Assembly (NCBI RefSeq): GCF_041415945.1
Contig: NZ_JBGCUS010000001.1
Coordinates: 2,046,001-2,110,000 of the forward strand
From: Ancylobacter sp. IITR112
GTDB lineage: Bacteria; Pseudomonadota; Alphaproteobacteria; Rhizobiales; Xanthobacteraceae
Length of the DNA: 64,000 nucleotides
Direction: 5' to 3'
Part shown: positions 1 to 7,942 of the stretch, piece by piece
Numbering within the stretch: the stretch's first letter is position 1
Layout: every line of letters begins with the position of its first letter
Position numbers and translations under genes: made by a program
The notes under the pieces: model-generated
Told to the model about the DNA's origin: nothing
What the model saw: only the letters and a program-made list of their open reading frames with translations
The model's database searches: none

Positions 1-59
1 TCCTCAACAATATCGAGGCCGCCCACGCCCACGCGCTGGCCCGCCGCGCTGCGGGCTGA
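1..59 (+). CDS. C-terminal tail of a gene entering from the left (partial)
   Basis: The frame beginning at base 3 is open from the window edge and stops with TGA at 57-59, giving 18 residues ending ALARRAAG. It stops three bases before the end of the convergent dehydratase gene, which is a normal packing distance for two real genes. Nothing in so short a piece identifies the family, and it could be a chance open frame. Confidence 0.35.
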   Translation, partial: LNNIEAAHAHALARRAAG

Positions 60-62
60 GGC

Positions 63-1049
63 TCAGGCGGCCGCGAGGCAGCGGGCGAAGGTGGCCGCGT
101 CCACATTGCCGCCCGACAGCACCAGTACGGCGAGCTTGTCCTTGAGGTCCACGCGGCCCGCCAGCACGGCGGCGAGCGTCACCGCCCCGCCGGGCTCCAC
201 CACCAGCTTGAACTCCTCGAAGGCGAAGGCCACCGCCCGCGCCACTTCCTCGTCGGTGGCGGACACGCCGGCGCCGACGAGCCGCGAGGAAATCTCGAAG
301 GTCAGCCGCCCCGGCGTCGCCGCCAGCAGCGCGTCGCAGAACGAGCCGGTCGCCTGATTGTTTCGCTCGCGCCCGCCGGAACGGAAGGAGCGGGCGTGAT
401 CGTCGAAACCGGCCGGCTCGGCGGTCATCACCTGCACCTCGGGGAAATGGTGCTTCACCGCCAGTGCGATGCCGGAGACGAGCCCGCCGCCGGAGGCATT
501 GGCCAGCACCAGATCGGGGGCGAGGCCGCGCGCGGCGAGGTCTTCGGCGATTTCCAGCCCCACCGTGCCCTGACCGGCGATGATGTGGAAATCATCATAG
601 GGCGGCACGAACACCGCCCCCCGCGCCCGCGCGATCTCGCCGGCGATGGCGTCGCGGTCGTCGGTCTCGCGGTCATACTCCACCACCTCGCCGCCAAAGG
701 CGATGGTGCGCGCCTTCTTCATCGCCGGCGCGTCCTTCGGCATGACGATGACGGAAGACATGCCCATCAGCGTCGCCGCCGCCGCCACGCCCTGCGCGTG
801 ATTGCCGGAGGAACAGGCGACCACCCCGCCGGCGCGCTCGCCTTCGGGAATGCGGGAGATGCGGTTATAGGCACCGCGGAACTTGAACGAGCCGGTGCGC
901 TGCAGCACCTCCGGCTTGAGGAAGACCCGTCCGCCGGTCAGGGCATCGAGCCGCGGGCTGGAGAGGAGCGGCGTGCGCACCGCGACGCCGGCGAGGCGTT
1001 CGGCGGCGGAGACGACATCGTCATAACGGGGAAGAGGGCTGTGCATCAT
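63..1049 (-). CDS. threonine/serine dehydratase-like PLP enzyme (fold type II)
   Basis: Probable pyridoxal-phosphate lyase that deaminates threonine and/or serine to the 2-oxo acid and ammonia in the cytoplasm. At 328 residues it has the length of catabolic, ACT-domain-free threonine dehydratases and serine racemases rather than the ~500-residue biosynthetic IlvA. The Schiff-base lysine lies in SFKFRGA (about residue 56), followed by the substrate loop SSGNHAQG (80-87), the phosphate-binding loop SGGGL (186-190; usually GGGGL) and SGGNVD near the C terminus. Start is MMHSP; the second Met is equally possible. It is divergent, with about 130 bp between, from an XRE-cupin regulator that may control it. 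Relatives act on hydroxyaspartate or in ectoine breakdown, so the exact substrate is open. Confidence 0.85.
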   Translation of the reverse strand: MMHSPLPRYDDVVSAAERLAGVAVRTPLLSSPRLDALTGGRVFLKPEVLQRTGSFKFRGAYNRISRIPEGERAGGVVACSSGNHAQGVAAAATLMGMSSVIVMPKDAPAMKKARTIAFGGEVVEYDRETDDRDAIAGEIARARGAVFVPPYDDFHIIAGQGTVGLEIAEDLAARGLAPDLVLANASGGGLVSGIALAVKHHFPEVQVMTAEPAGFDDHARSFRSGGRERNNQATGSFCDALLAATPGRLTFEISSRLVGAGVSATDEEVARAVAFAFEEFKLVVEPGGAVTLAAVLAGRVDLKDKLAVLVLSGGNVDAATFARCLAAA

Positions 1050-1182
1050 GGGCGCAGCTTACTGCCGAGGGGCCCGGCGCGCATGTGTTTTCCCGCCTGA
1101 TCCGCCGCGTTTTTCGCGCCCGCTTGCGCCCGCCCGCCGGGCCGACCTACATACATCTCGCACAAGCGAAACGGGAGCAGGC

Positions 1183-1803
1183 ATGTCGGGCCGAACGCGC
1201 AGTCTCGATCGGGGCGACATGGACGCCGGGGCGCAGGCGATCACCGGCCAGCTTGGCCGCACCATCCAGCGCCTGCGCAAGGCCTATAATCTCTCGCTGT
1301 CGGAGCTTTCCGAACAATCCGGCGTCGCCAAGTCGATCATCAGCCAGATCGAGCGCAACGAGACCAACCCGACGCTCGCCACCGTCTGGCGGCTGTCGCA
1401 GGCGCTCGACATGTCGATCGACCGTTTCATGGCCGCGACCGATGACGAGCCCTTTGTCGAGCACCTCACCCGCGCCGACACGCCGATCCTGGTGTCGGAG
1501 GACGGCAAGTGCCGGCTCACCATCACCGGCTGGATCAAGACGGTGGAATGGCTGCAATGGTTCGATTTCGTCGCCGGGCCGGGCGGCGAGCTGATCTCCG
1601 ACGGCCACCAGCGCGGCTCGGTGGAATGCCTGTCGGTGCTGTCCGGCGAATTGCAGGTGGAATGCGGTGATGTGACCGAGACCGCCCGCGCCGGCGAGAC
1701 GCTGCGCTATCGCTGCGACCGCCGCCACGTCATCCGCAACCTCACCACGGAACCCGCCCACGCCACCATGGTCTGCCTGCTCAAGGCCGCCGTGCTGGAT
1801 TGA
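1183..1803 (+). CDS. XRE-family transcriptional regulator with C-terminal cupin domain
   Basis: Cytoplasmic DNA-binding regulator of 206 residues. An N-terminal helix-turn-helix (about 24-80) contains LSLSELSEQSGVAKSIISQIE, cut here to its core LSEQSGVAKSIISQIE, typical of the XRE/Cro type. A cupin_2 sensor domain follows (about 130-205) with LSVLSGELQVECGD and a RHVIRNL strand. The start at 1183 was chosen because GGGAGCAGGC precedes it and the longer in-frame extension is Arg/Pro-rich without family character. Such regulators commonly control the neighbouring divergent gene and respond to an amino acid or small ligand; here that neighbour is the dehydratase. A strong terminator follows at 1816. 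Ligand unknown. Confidence 0.85.
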   Translation: MSGRTRSLDRGDMDAGAQAITGQLGRTIQRLRKAYNLSLSELSEQSGVAKSIISQIERNETNPTLATVWRLSQALDMSIDRFMAATDDEPFVEHLTRADTPILVSEDGKCRLTITGWIKTVEWLQWFDFVAGPGGELISDGHQRGSVECLSVLSGELQVECGDVTETARAGETLRYRCDRRHVIRNLTTEPAHATMVCLLKAAVLD

Positions 1804-1815
1804 GCGGCGGAACGC

Positions 1816-1843
1816 AAACGGGCGCCCGAGGCGCCCGTTTCTG
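1816..1843 (+). terminator. intrinsic terminator after the XRE-cupin regulator
   Basis: A perfect 10-bp stem, AAACGGGCGC at 1816-1825 and GCGCCCGTTT at 1831-1840, with a 5-base loop lies 12 bases past the regulator stop. The T-tract is short. Confidence 0.7.
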
Positions 1844-1869
1844 AACTTTCCAGACCCGTTATCCCAAGG

Positions 1870-1991
1870 CCGGGCTTTACCCGGGCACCCCGCCTTGCGA
1901 CCTCGCACGAGTGGCAGGCTGCCCTCCCGGGTCAAGCCCGGGGATGAGGGCCCCTGGGAGATCAGGGGCCTTTGGGAGATCAGGGGCCCTT
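1870..1991. repeat. intergenic palindromic and tandem repeat block
   Basis: CCGGGCTTTACCCGGG at 1870-1885 is matched in inverted orientation (15 of 16) by CCCGGGTCAAGCCCGG at 1926-1941; each is itself nearly palindromic. Just downstream TGGGAGATCAGGGGCCTT (1955-1972) is repeated in tandem with one extra C (1973-1991). No gene overlaps it. Elements with the CCGGGCTTGACCCGGG core are familiar between genes in Hyphomicrobiales; function unknown. Confidence 0.6.
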
Positions 1992-2044
1992 GAGCTGGGG
2001 CCTTCGAACGGGGGTAACGGAGAGGTTGCGCTCTTCCCCGACGA

Positions 2045-4261
2045 TCAGTTCATCTTGCCCAGCGAGATGAACTGGGTTTCGCCCGACGAGCCGTCGACGC
2101 CGTCATTGTCGGTGACGATGAAGCCATTGCCGTCAACGTCGATGGCGAAGCTCTCGACCTTGTCGAGCACATAGCCGTTCGGCGCCTTGAGCAGCGGCAG
2201 CAGGTCCTTGACCTCGCTCTTGACCAGCACCGGCGGGGTCGCCTCGGCGCCGAGCGCCACCGGCTTCACATCCTTGAGCGAGACAAAGGCGAGCTTCTTG
2301 ATCGCCGCATCGGCGCCGATCTGGTTGTCGCGCTCGATGACGATCAGCCCGTCCTTGTAGGGGGTCAGTTCGGACAGGCCGACCCAGCCCTTGGCGGCCT
2401 TGTCGAGCGGGTAGCGCACGACGCCCCAGCTCTTGTCGGCCGGCTTGTAGGCGATGAGCTTGGTGAAGCCCTTCGGATCGTCCTTCCACTCGCGCTGCAC
2501 GGCGATCCACACCGTCTCGTCGGCGCCGGTGCCGACCACCGCGACGCCCTCGAAGCCGAAGCGGCCGGCCTGCGCCGCCACCGCCTCGGGGAGCGCGATC
2601 TCCTCCGCGATGGCGCCATCCGCGCCGACACGCAGCAGCAGATTCTGCGTCGCCTTCTCCTTCTTCTCCGGGTTGCCCTCGGAGACGATCCAGAAGCCGC
2701 CTTCGGGACGCACCGCAATGCCTTCGAGGTCGAGCCCCTTGGCCGGGGCGCCGTCCTTGGTCACAACTGTCGCGGCGGTGATCTTCGCCGGCTTAGCATT
2801 GGCGTCCACGGTGAGGATGCGCGCCTGCGCATAGGCGCTGTCGGTCACGGCATAGAGCTTGCCCGGCTCCTTGGCATCGGCAGCGAAGCCCGAGAGTGCC
2901 GACCACCAGATCGGCAGGCCGTCCGGGCCGTCGACCGAGAGCAGGGTGGGATAGGCGGCCGTGGCGCCGGGCTGGCGCTGATAGAGCGTGACGACCGAGC
3001 CGATGCCGCCATCCTCGCGGTTGTCGGTTTCGGCGGCGGTGACGAACAGGTCGCGCTTGGGCAGCGCCACCAGCCCTTCCGGCCCGATGCCGCCGGGCAG
3101 CACCTGCAGGAATTCCGGCGCCGCGCCGGGGCCCTTGTCGCGATAGACGAAGACCAGCGAGCCGCGCTCGGAGGCGACGAAGATCAGGCGGTCATCGCCG
3201 AAGGTCGCGACTTCCGCGCCCTCCATCTCGATGCCCTTCTTGTTGCGCTTCTCGGGATAATGGCCGAGGCGCACCGCCATGTGCTCGGGCGCCGTGCCGC
3301 TCTCGAACAGCAGCTTGCCGGTCTTGTCGAAGATGGAGAAGCCGCGCGTGCCGCCCTTCCAGTCGCCTTCATTGGCGATGACGAAGCGCTCATCGTCGAT
3401 CCACTGCACGGTGTCGGGTTCGCGCGGCACCGCCTTCATCGAGCCGGAGAGGTCGATCACCCCGTCCTTCTTGGTGTCGATCTTGTCGAGGTCCACCGTG
3501 CCGGCGGAGAAATGCGAGAGGATCTTGCCGGTGGGCAGGTCGACCACGACGATGTGGTTGTTTTCCTGCAGCGTGACCACGACCTCGTTGCGGGAATTGA
3601 TGTCGACATATTCCGGCTCCGGGTCCTCGGGCGCGATCGCCGCGAGACCGGTGAGGTCGATCACCTTCTTGGAGGCGTCAACGACGCGGCCATCCTTCAC
3701 CTCGAAGGTGGTGAGGTTGCCGGCCGGAAGCTGCGGCAGCGCGCCGTCATTGATGTCCTCGTCGCGCTCGTTTTCGATGGCGATGGCGAGGTAGCTGCCG
3801 TCCGGGCTCTTGGTGATCGAATCCGGCTGGCCGCCGAGGTCGATCTTGTCTTCGACCTTGCGGGTGGCGAGGTCCACCACCGCGAGATGGCCCGAGGGCT
3901 TGGACTTCGATTCGGAGGTGTTGACGCCGACATAGGCCTTGGAGCCGATCACGACAGTCGTGGTGGGCTCGCCGTCGAGCGCGACCACGCCGGCCGCCTT
4001 CGGCGCCGCCGGATCGGTAATGTCGATGAAACCGATGCGCTGGCCGGGGCTGTCGCTATAGATCAGCGTGTTGCCATCCTCGGTATAGGTGATGATCTCG
4101 GCCGCGGTCGACTTGGTCGGGTCGACGCCCGTCGGCAGATTGTCCACCACGTTGAAGGTGGCGATCCGGTTGAACGGCGCCTCGGCCGCGAGCACGGGGG
4201 CGGTCAGGGCGACGAGGGCGAGCACCGCGGCGGAGGCAGTGGCGAGAAGCATCGGGCGCAT
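2045..4261 (-). CDS. secreted esterase-like/phytase-like beta-propeller protein
   Basis: A 738-residue exported protein. The start at 4261 (MRPMLLATASAAVLAL) gives a clean Sec signal peptide ending near residue 25 (PVLAAEA) and has GGAG about 9 bases upstream; a longer frame upstream lacks these. The N-terminal half (about 30-420) resembles LVIVD/choice-of-anchor propeller blades: [56 protein letters not shown]. The C-terminal half (about 430-730) resembles the esterase-like activity of phytase family: GLDLEGIAVRPEGGFWIVSE, GFEGVAV, GLSELTPYKDGLIVIERDNQ, VESFAIDVDGNGF. A periplasmic or extracellular phosphoesterase role is inferred from family only; no activity can be read directly. It stands alone and is divergent from the TRAP operon. 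Confidence 0.8.
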   Translation of the reverse strand: MRPMLLATASAAVLALVALTAPVLAAEAPFNRIATFNVVDNLPTGVDPTKSTAAEIITYTEDGNTLIYSDSPGQRIGFIDITDPAAPKAAGVVALDGEPTTTVVIGSKAYVGVNTSESKSKPSGHLAVVDLATRKVEDKIDLGGQPDSITKSPDGSYLAIAIENERDEDINDGALPQLPAGNLTTFEVKDGRVVDASKKVIDLTGLAAIAPEDPEPEYVDINSRNEVVVTLQENNHIVVVDLPTGKILSHFSAGTVDLDKIDTKKDGVIDLSGSMKAVPREPDTVQWIDDERFVIANEGDWKGGTRGFSIFDKTGKLLFESGTAPEHMAVRLGHYPEKRNKKGIEMEGAEVATFGDDRLIFVASERGSLVFVYRDKGPGAAPEFLQVLPGGIGPEGLVALPKRDLFVTAAETDNREDGGIGSVVTLYQRQPGATAAYPTLLSVDGPDGLPIWWSALSGFAADAKEPGKLYAVTDSAYAQARILTVDANAKPAKITAATVVTKDGAPAKGLDLEGIAVRPEGGFWIVSEGNPEKKEKATQNLLLRVGADGAIAEEIALPEAVAAQAGRFGFEGVAVVGTGADETVWIAVQREWKDDPKGFTKLIAYKPADKSWGVVRYPLDKAAKGWVGLSELTPYKDGLIVIERDNQIGADAAIKKLAFVSLKDVKPVALGAEATPPVLVKSEVKDLLPLLKAPNGYVLDKVESFAIDVDGNGFIVTDNDGVDGSSGETQFISLGKMN

Positions 4262-4602
4262 GAGGGTCTCCGATCGGATACGGGCGGGTCGGCCCGCGCT
4301 GCTGCGGTTCAAACGCCTCCCCATGACAAAGGGATGACGAAGCGCCGGCACCAGCAGCGGCGGCACAGACACGCCGCTGCGGTAGCCAGGCGCCGTGCGG
4401 CAGCGAAACCGCAACACCCGGCATCGGCCTTTGCGTCAGCGGGCGTGTATTCGACTTTCGGACGAAAGGATTACAGTAAAAATCATGAATTAGGGCTTGC
4501 ACTCGGTCTTGCGGCATCGTCTCCTTGTCGCATCGGGACAAGGCGCCGAAGCGCCGCCCGGCGGGGTCGACCCGCGAGGAAACGCCAGAGGAGGTACCGC
4601 CC
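4262..4602. promoter_or_regulatory. 341-bp divergent intergenic region (phytase-like gene / TRAP operon)
   Basis: No gene fits here. It must carry promoters for both divergent units. The most A+T-rich part is about 4445-4500, the likely promoter zone for the TRAP operon. A near match to a sigma-54 element lies around 4493-4512 but its spacing is wrong, so it is not called. GAGGAGG-type Shine-Dalgarno bases lie just before the 4603 start. Confidence 0.3.
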
Positions 4603-5742
4603 ATGACCGAAACGTCAGGGAAGATCACGGACGCGCGTCCGGATGTCCGCACCAGCCGTCGCCGCTTCATCACCACCGCCGCGGCGGTCGCCGCCGGCGC
4701 CACCATCGCCGCCCCGGCCGTGCACGCACAGGCGCCGATCAAGCTGAAATTCCAGTCCACCTGGCCGAACAAGGACATTTTCCACGAATTCGCCGGCGAC
4801 TATGTGAAGCGCGTCAACGCCATGACCGGCGGGCGCGTCGAGCTTGAAATCCTGCCGGCCGGCTCGGTTGTCCCGGCGTTCCAGATGCTGGACGCGGTAT
4901 CCTCCGGCATTCTCGACGGCGGCCACGGCGTCGCCGCCTATTGGTACGGCAAGAGCAAGGCGTTCTCGCTGTTCGGCACCGCGCCGGCCTTTGGCTGGGA
5001 CGCGGACGAACTGCTCGGCTGGGTCCGCTTCGGCGGCGGCCAGGAACTCTATGACGATCTGGTGCAGAACACGCTGAAGCTGAATGTCGTCGGCATGCTG
5101 ACCGGGCCGATGCCCAGCCAGCCGCTGGGCTGGTTCAAGAAGGAGATCACCAGCGCCGACGACATGAAGGGCATGAAATACCGCACGGTGGGCCTCGGCG
5201 CCGACCTGTTCAAGGAGTTCGGCGCAGCGGTGACGATCGTCCCCGGCGGCGAAATCGTGCCGGCGATCGACCGCGGCCTGCTCGACGGCGCGGAGTTCAA
5301 CAACCCCTCCTCCGACCTCATCCTCGGCTTCCCGGACGTGGCCAAGGTCTACATGCTCGGCAGCTATCACCAGGCGCTCGAATGCTTCGAGATCCTGTTC
5401 AACAAGACCAAGTTCGACAGCCTGCCGAACGACGTGCAGGAAATTCTGCGCGGCGCCTCCGACGCCACCTCCTCCACCATGATGTGGAAGGCGCAGGACC
5501 GCTATTCCAAGGACCTCGAAGCCATCAAGGCGCGCGGCGTCAAGGTGCTGCCGACGCCCAAGGCGGTGCTGGAAGCCCAGCTCAAGGCCTGGGACGTGGT
5601 GATCGCCAACCTGTCGGCCGATCCGGTGTTCAAGAAGGTGGTCGACAGCCAGAAGGAATGGGCCAAGCGCATTGTCGGCTTCCGGCTGGAATATGAGCCG
5701 GATTCCAAATTCGCCTACGACCACTTCTTCAAGTCGGCCTGA
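4603..5742 (+). CDS. TRAP transporter substrate-binding protein (DctP family, Tat-exported)
   Basis: Periplasmic receptor of 379 residues for a tripartite ATP-independent transporter. The N terminus carries a twin-arginine motif, SRRRFITTAA at about residues 18-27, then a hydrophobic stretch and VHA cleavage near residue 42, so it is probably folded before export. The mature part begins IKLKFQSTWPNKDIFHEFA, typical of DctP. Features of the group that binds alpha-keto/hydroxy acids include AYWYGKS, GLGADLFKEFGA and GAEFNNPSSD. The start at 4603 follows GAGGAGG; an upstream in-frame ATG lacks one. It heads the operon with the two permease genes downstream, separated by a hairpin that probably lets the receptor be made in excess. 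Ligand not determined. Confidence 0.9.
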   Translation: MTETSGKITDARPDVRTSRRRFITTAAAVAAGATIAAPAVHAQAPIKLKFQSTWPNKDIFHEFAGDYVKRVNAMTGGRVELEILPAGSVVPAFQMLDAVSSGILDGGHGVAAYWYGKSKAFSLFGTAPAFGWDADELLGWVRFGGGQELYDDLVQNTLKLNVVGMLTGPMPSQPLGWFKKEITSADDMKGMKYRTVGLGADLFKEFGAAVTIVPGGEIVPAIDRGLLDGAEFNNPSSDLILGFPDVAKVYMLGSYHQALECFEILFNKTKFDSLPNDVQEILRGASDATSSTMMWKAQDRYSKDLEAIKARGVKVLPTPKAVLEAQLKAWDVVIANLSADPVFKKVVDSQKEWAKRIVGFRLEYEPDSKFAYDHFFKSA

Positions 5743-5757
5743 TCTGCGGTCGCGTGC

Positions 5758-5787
5758 GCCCCTCTCCGGCAACGGAGAGGGGCTTTT
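5758..5787 (+). terminator. hairpin between TRAP receptor and permease genes
   Basis: Perfect 11-bp stem GCCCCTCTCCG (5758-5768) / CGGAGAGGGGC (5773-5783) with loop GCAA followed by TTTT. It lies 15 bases past the receptor stop, inside an otherwise co-directional operon, so it should act as a partial terminator or mRNA 3'-end stabiliser. Confidence 0.7.
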
Positions 5788-5915
5788 GGTTTCGGTAGCT
5801 GCCGCTATCCGCCCAAATCGTGCTGTCGAGCGCCGCGTGGCGGGACGATGCCGCGCGCCTGCGCGGCCACCCGCACGGACCGCGCCACCCGACGACGTGC
5901 CACAAGAGGCCCCCC

Positions 5916-6545
5916 ATGCAATCCATCCTACTCGGCGTCGATCGGCTGAACGCCTTCATCGGCAAGCTGTTCGCCTGGTGCATCGTCATCCTGATGGCGG
6001 CGATCTGCTACGAGGTGTTCTGCCGCTACGTGCTGCGCGACCCCACCACCTGGGCGTATGATGTCAGCCTGATGCTCTATGGCGCGCTGTTCATGATGGC
6101 CGGCGCCTACACGCTCTCGCGCAACGGCCATGTGCGCGGCGATTTCATCTATCGCAAATGGTCGCCGCGCACCCAGGCCAAGAGCGACCTCACCCTGTAC
6201 TTCCTGTTCTACTTCCCCGGCATCCTGGCGCTGATCTATTCGGGCTGGGGCTATTTCTACCTGTCCTATCTGCTGAACGAGCACTCCTCCTTCAGCCCGG
6301 AAGGACCGGTGATCTGGCCGTTCAAGGCGCTGATCCCCATTACCGGGGTGATGATGCTGTTGCAGGGCATCGTCGAGGTGGTGCGCTGCGGCATCTGCAT
6401 CCGCGACGGTGAATGGCCGCAGCGCCTGCACGATGTCGAGGAACTGGAAAAGGTCATTCTCGACGAGGCGGCGGCCAAGGCGGAAGCCGAGGAAGCCCTG
6501 CTCAACGCCACCGAGCGCGAATCCACCACGCGGGGGTCCCTGTGA
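5916..6545 (+). CDS. TRAP transporter small permease subunit (DctQ family)
   Basis: Inner-membrane protein of 209 residues with four hydrophobic segments, the usual DctQ plan: around FAWCIVILMAAICYEVF, LMLYGALFMMAGAYTL, LYFLFYFPGILALIY and ALIPITGVMMLLQGIVEV. The family signature FCRYVLRDPTTWAYD follows the first helix. The start ATG at 5916 was chosen for AAGAGG upstream and because it begins just before the first helix. The charged tail is Glu/Ala-rich. Its stop overlaps the large-subunit start (TGATG), showing translational coupling. It pairs with DctM to form the sodium-driven membrane unit served by the receptor upstream. Confidence 0.9.
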   Translation: MQSILLGVDRLNAFIGKLFAWCIVILMAAICYEVFCRYVLRDPTTWAYDVSLMLYGALFMMAGAYTLSRNGHVRGDFIYRKWSPRTQAKSDLTLYFLFYFPGILALIYSGWGYFYLSYLLNEHSSFSPEGPVIWPFKALIPITGVMMLLQGIVEVVRCGICIRDGEWPQRLHDVEELEKVILDEAAAKAEAEEALLNATERESTTRGSL

Positions 6546-7873
6546 TGTTTCTCTCCGATCCCGCGCTCGGCATGCTGATGCTGGTGCTGTTTCTCATCCT
6601 GCTGATGCTCGGCTTCCCGATCGCCTTCACGTTGATGGCCCTCGGTGTCGCCTTCGGCTACCTCTCCATCGGCGACGGCATCTTCCAGCTCTTTGTCCAG
6701 CGCACCTATTCGGTGATGGCGAACGACGTGCTCATCTCCATCCCGCTGTTCCTGTTCATGGGCTATGTGATCGAGCGGGCGAACATTCTTGACCGGCTGT
6801 TCCGCGCCATCCAGCTCGCCGCTGGCTGGATTCCCGGCTCGCTTGCCGTGGCGACGCTCATCACCTGCGCCCTGTTCGCCACCGCGACCGGCATTGTCGG
6901 CGCGGTGGTGACGCTGATGGGGCTGCTGGCCTTCCCGGCCATGCTGCGCGCCGGCTACGACACCAAGATCGCCTCGGGCGTGGTCTGCGCCGGCGGCTGC
7001 CTCGGCATCCTCATCCCGCCCAGCGTCATGCTCATTCTCTATGGCGCCACGGCCGGCGTGTCGGTGGTGAAGCTCTATGCCGCCGCCTTCATTCCCGGCA
7101 TCACCCTGGCGGCGATGTATATCGGCTATGTCATCATCCGGGCGATGCTGAACCCGTCTCTGGCGCCGAAACTGCCGGAATCGGAGCGCAACGTCCCGGT
7201 GGCGACGATCATCTGGGCGCTGCTGACCTCGTTCCTGCCGCTGGTGGCGCTGATCATCACCGTGCTCGGCTGCATCATCTTCGGCCTGGCCACGCCGTCG
7301 GAGGCGGCGGCGGTCGGCGCCTTCGGCGCCATCCTGCTGGCGCTGGCCTACCGCACCTTCAGCCTGGAGAAGCTGAAGGATTCGGTGTTCCTCACCGCCC
7401 GCGCCTCGGCCATGGTGTGCTGGCTGTTCGTTGGCTCGGCGGTGTTCTCCGCCGTGTTCGCGCTGCTCGGCGGCCAGCGCCTGGTGGAAGAGTTCATCAT
7501 GGGGCTGGACATCGGGCCGATCGGCTTCCTGATCCTCACCCAGGTCATCATCTTCGTGCTGGGCTGGCCGCTGGAATGGACGGAGATCATCGTGATCTTC
7601 CTGCCCATCTTCCTGCCGCTGCTCGACCATTTCGGCATCGACCCGATCTTCTTCGGGGTGCTGGTGGCGCTGAACCTGCAAACCTCGTTCCTGTCGCCGC
7701 CTGTGGCCATGGCGCCGTTCTACCTGAAAGGCGTGGCACCCAAGAGCGTCAGCATCGAGGAGATATTCTCCGGCGTCATGCCGTTCATCTTCATCGTCGT
7801 CTTCGCGATGGTGCTGCTCTATACCTTCCCGAACTTCGCGCTCTGGCTACCCAATTATCTCTATGGTGGGTGA
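6545..7873 (+). CDS. TRAP transporter large permease subunit (DctM family)
   Basis: Inner-membrane transport subunit, 442 residues, about 12 membrane segments. It begins LGMLMLVLFLILLMLGFPIAFTL and contains the DctM signature region IPLFLFMGYVIERANI and GCLGILIPPSVMLILYG. The ATG at 6545 overlaps the DctQ stop; a GTG codon immediately before it is an alternative. Together with the two preceding genes it forms a complete three-gene TRAP system importing an organic acid-like substrate with a Na+ gradient. The substrate is not evident. A bidirectional terminator follows at 7895. Confidence 0.92.
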   Translation: MFLSDPALGMLMLVLFLILLMLGFPIAFTLMALGVAFGYLSIGDGIFQLFVQRTYSVMANDVLISIPLFLFMGYVIERANILDRLFRAIQLAAGWIPGSLAVATLITCALFATATGIVGAVVTLMGLLAFPAMLRAGYDTKIASGVVCAGGCLGILIPPSVMLILYGATAGVSVVKLYAAAFIPGITLAAMYIGYVIIRAMLNPSLAPKLPESERNVPVATIIWALLTSFLPLVALIITVLGCIIFGLATPSEAAAVGAFGAILLALAYRTFSLEKLKDSVFLTARASAMVCWLFVGSAVFSAVFALLGGQRLVEEFIMGLDIGPIGFLILTQVIIFVLGWPLEWTEIIVIFLPIFLPLLDHFGIDPIFFGVLVALNLQTSFLSPPVAMAPFYLKGVAPKSVSIEEIFSGVMPFIFIVVFAMVLLYTFPNFALWLPNYLYGG

Positions 7874-7894
7874 CGGCCGCGACCCAACAAAAGC

Positions 7895-7919
7895 AAACGG
7901 GCCCGCAAGGGCCCGTTTT
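7895..7919. terminator. bidirectional terminator between convergent genes
   Basis: Perfect 10-bp stem AAACGGGCCC (7895-7904) / GGGCCCGTTT (7909-7918), loop GCAA, with T-rich tracts on both strands. It lies between the TRAP operon and the convergent ATPase gene. Confidence 0.8.
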
Positions 7920-7942
7920 CATGTCCGCCGGCCTTAACGTTC

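Noticed and set aside
4493..4512. Sigma-54-like element before the TRAP operon (TTGCAC ... TTGC)
   Set aside because: The gap between the two halves is one base too long and the first half lacks GG; not a credible -24/-12 site.
3260..4606. 448-codon plus-strand frame opposite the phytase-like gene
   Set aside because: Arg/Asp/Val-rich without a recognisable domain, while the minus-strand frame has a signal peptide, ribosome site and conserved blades.
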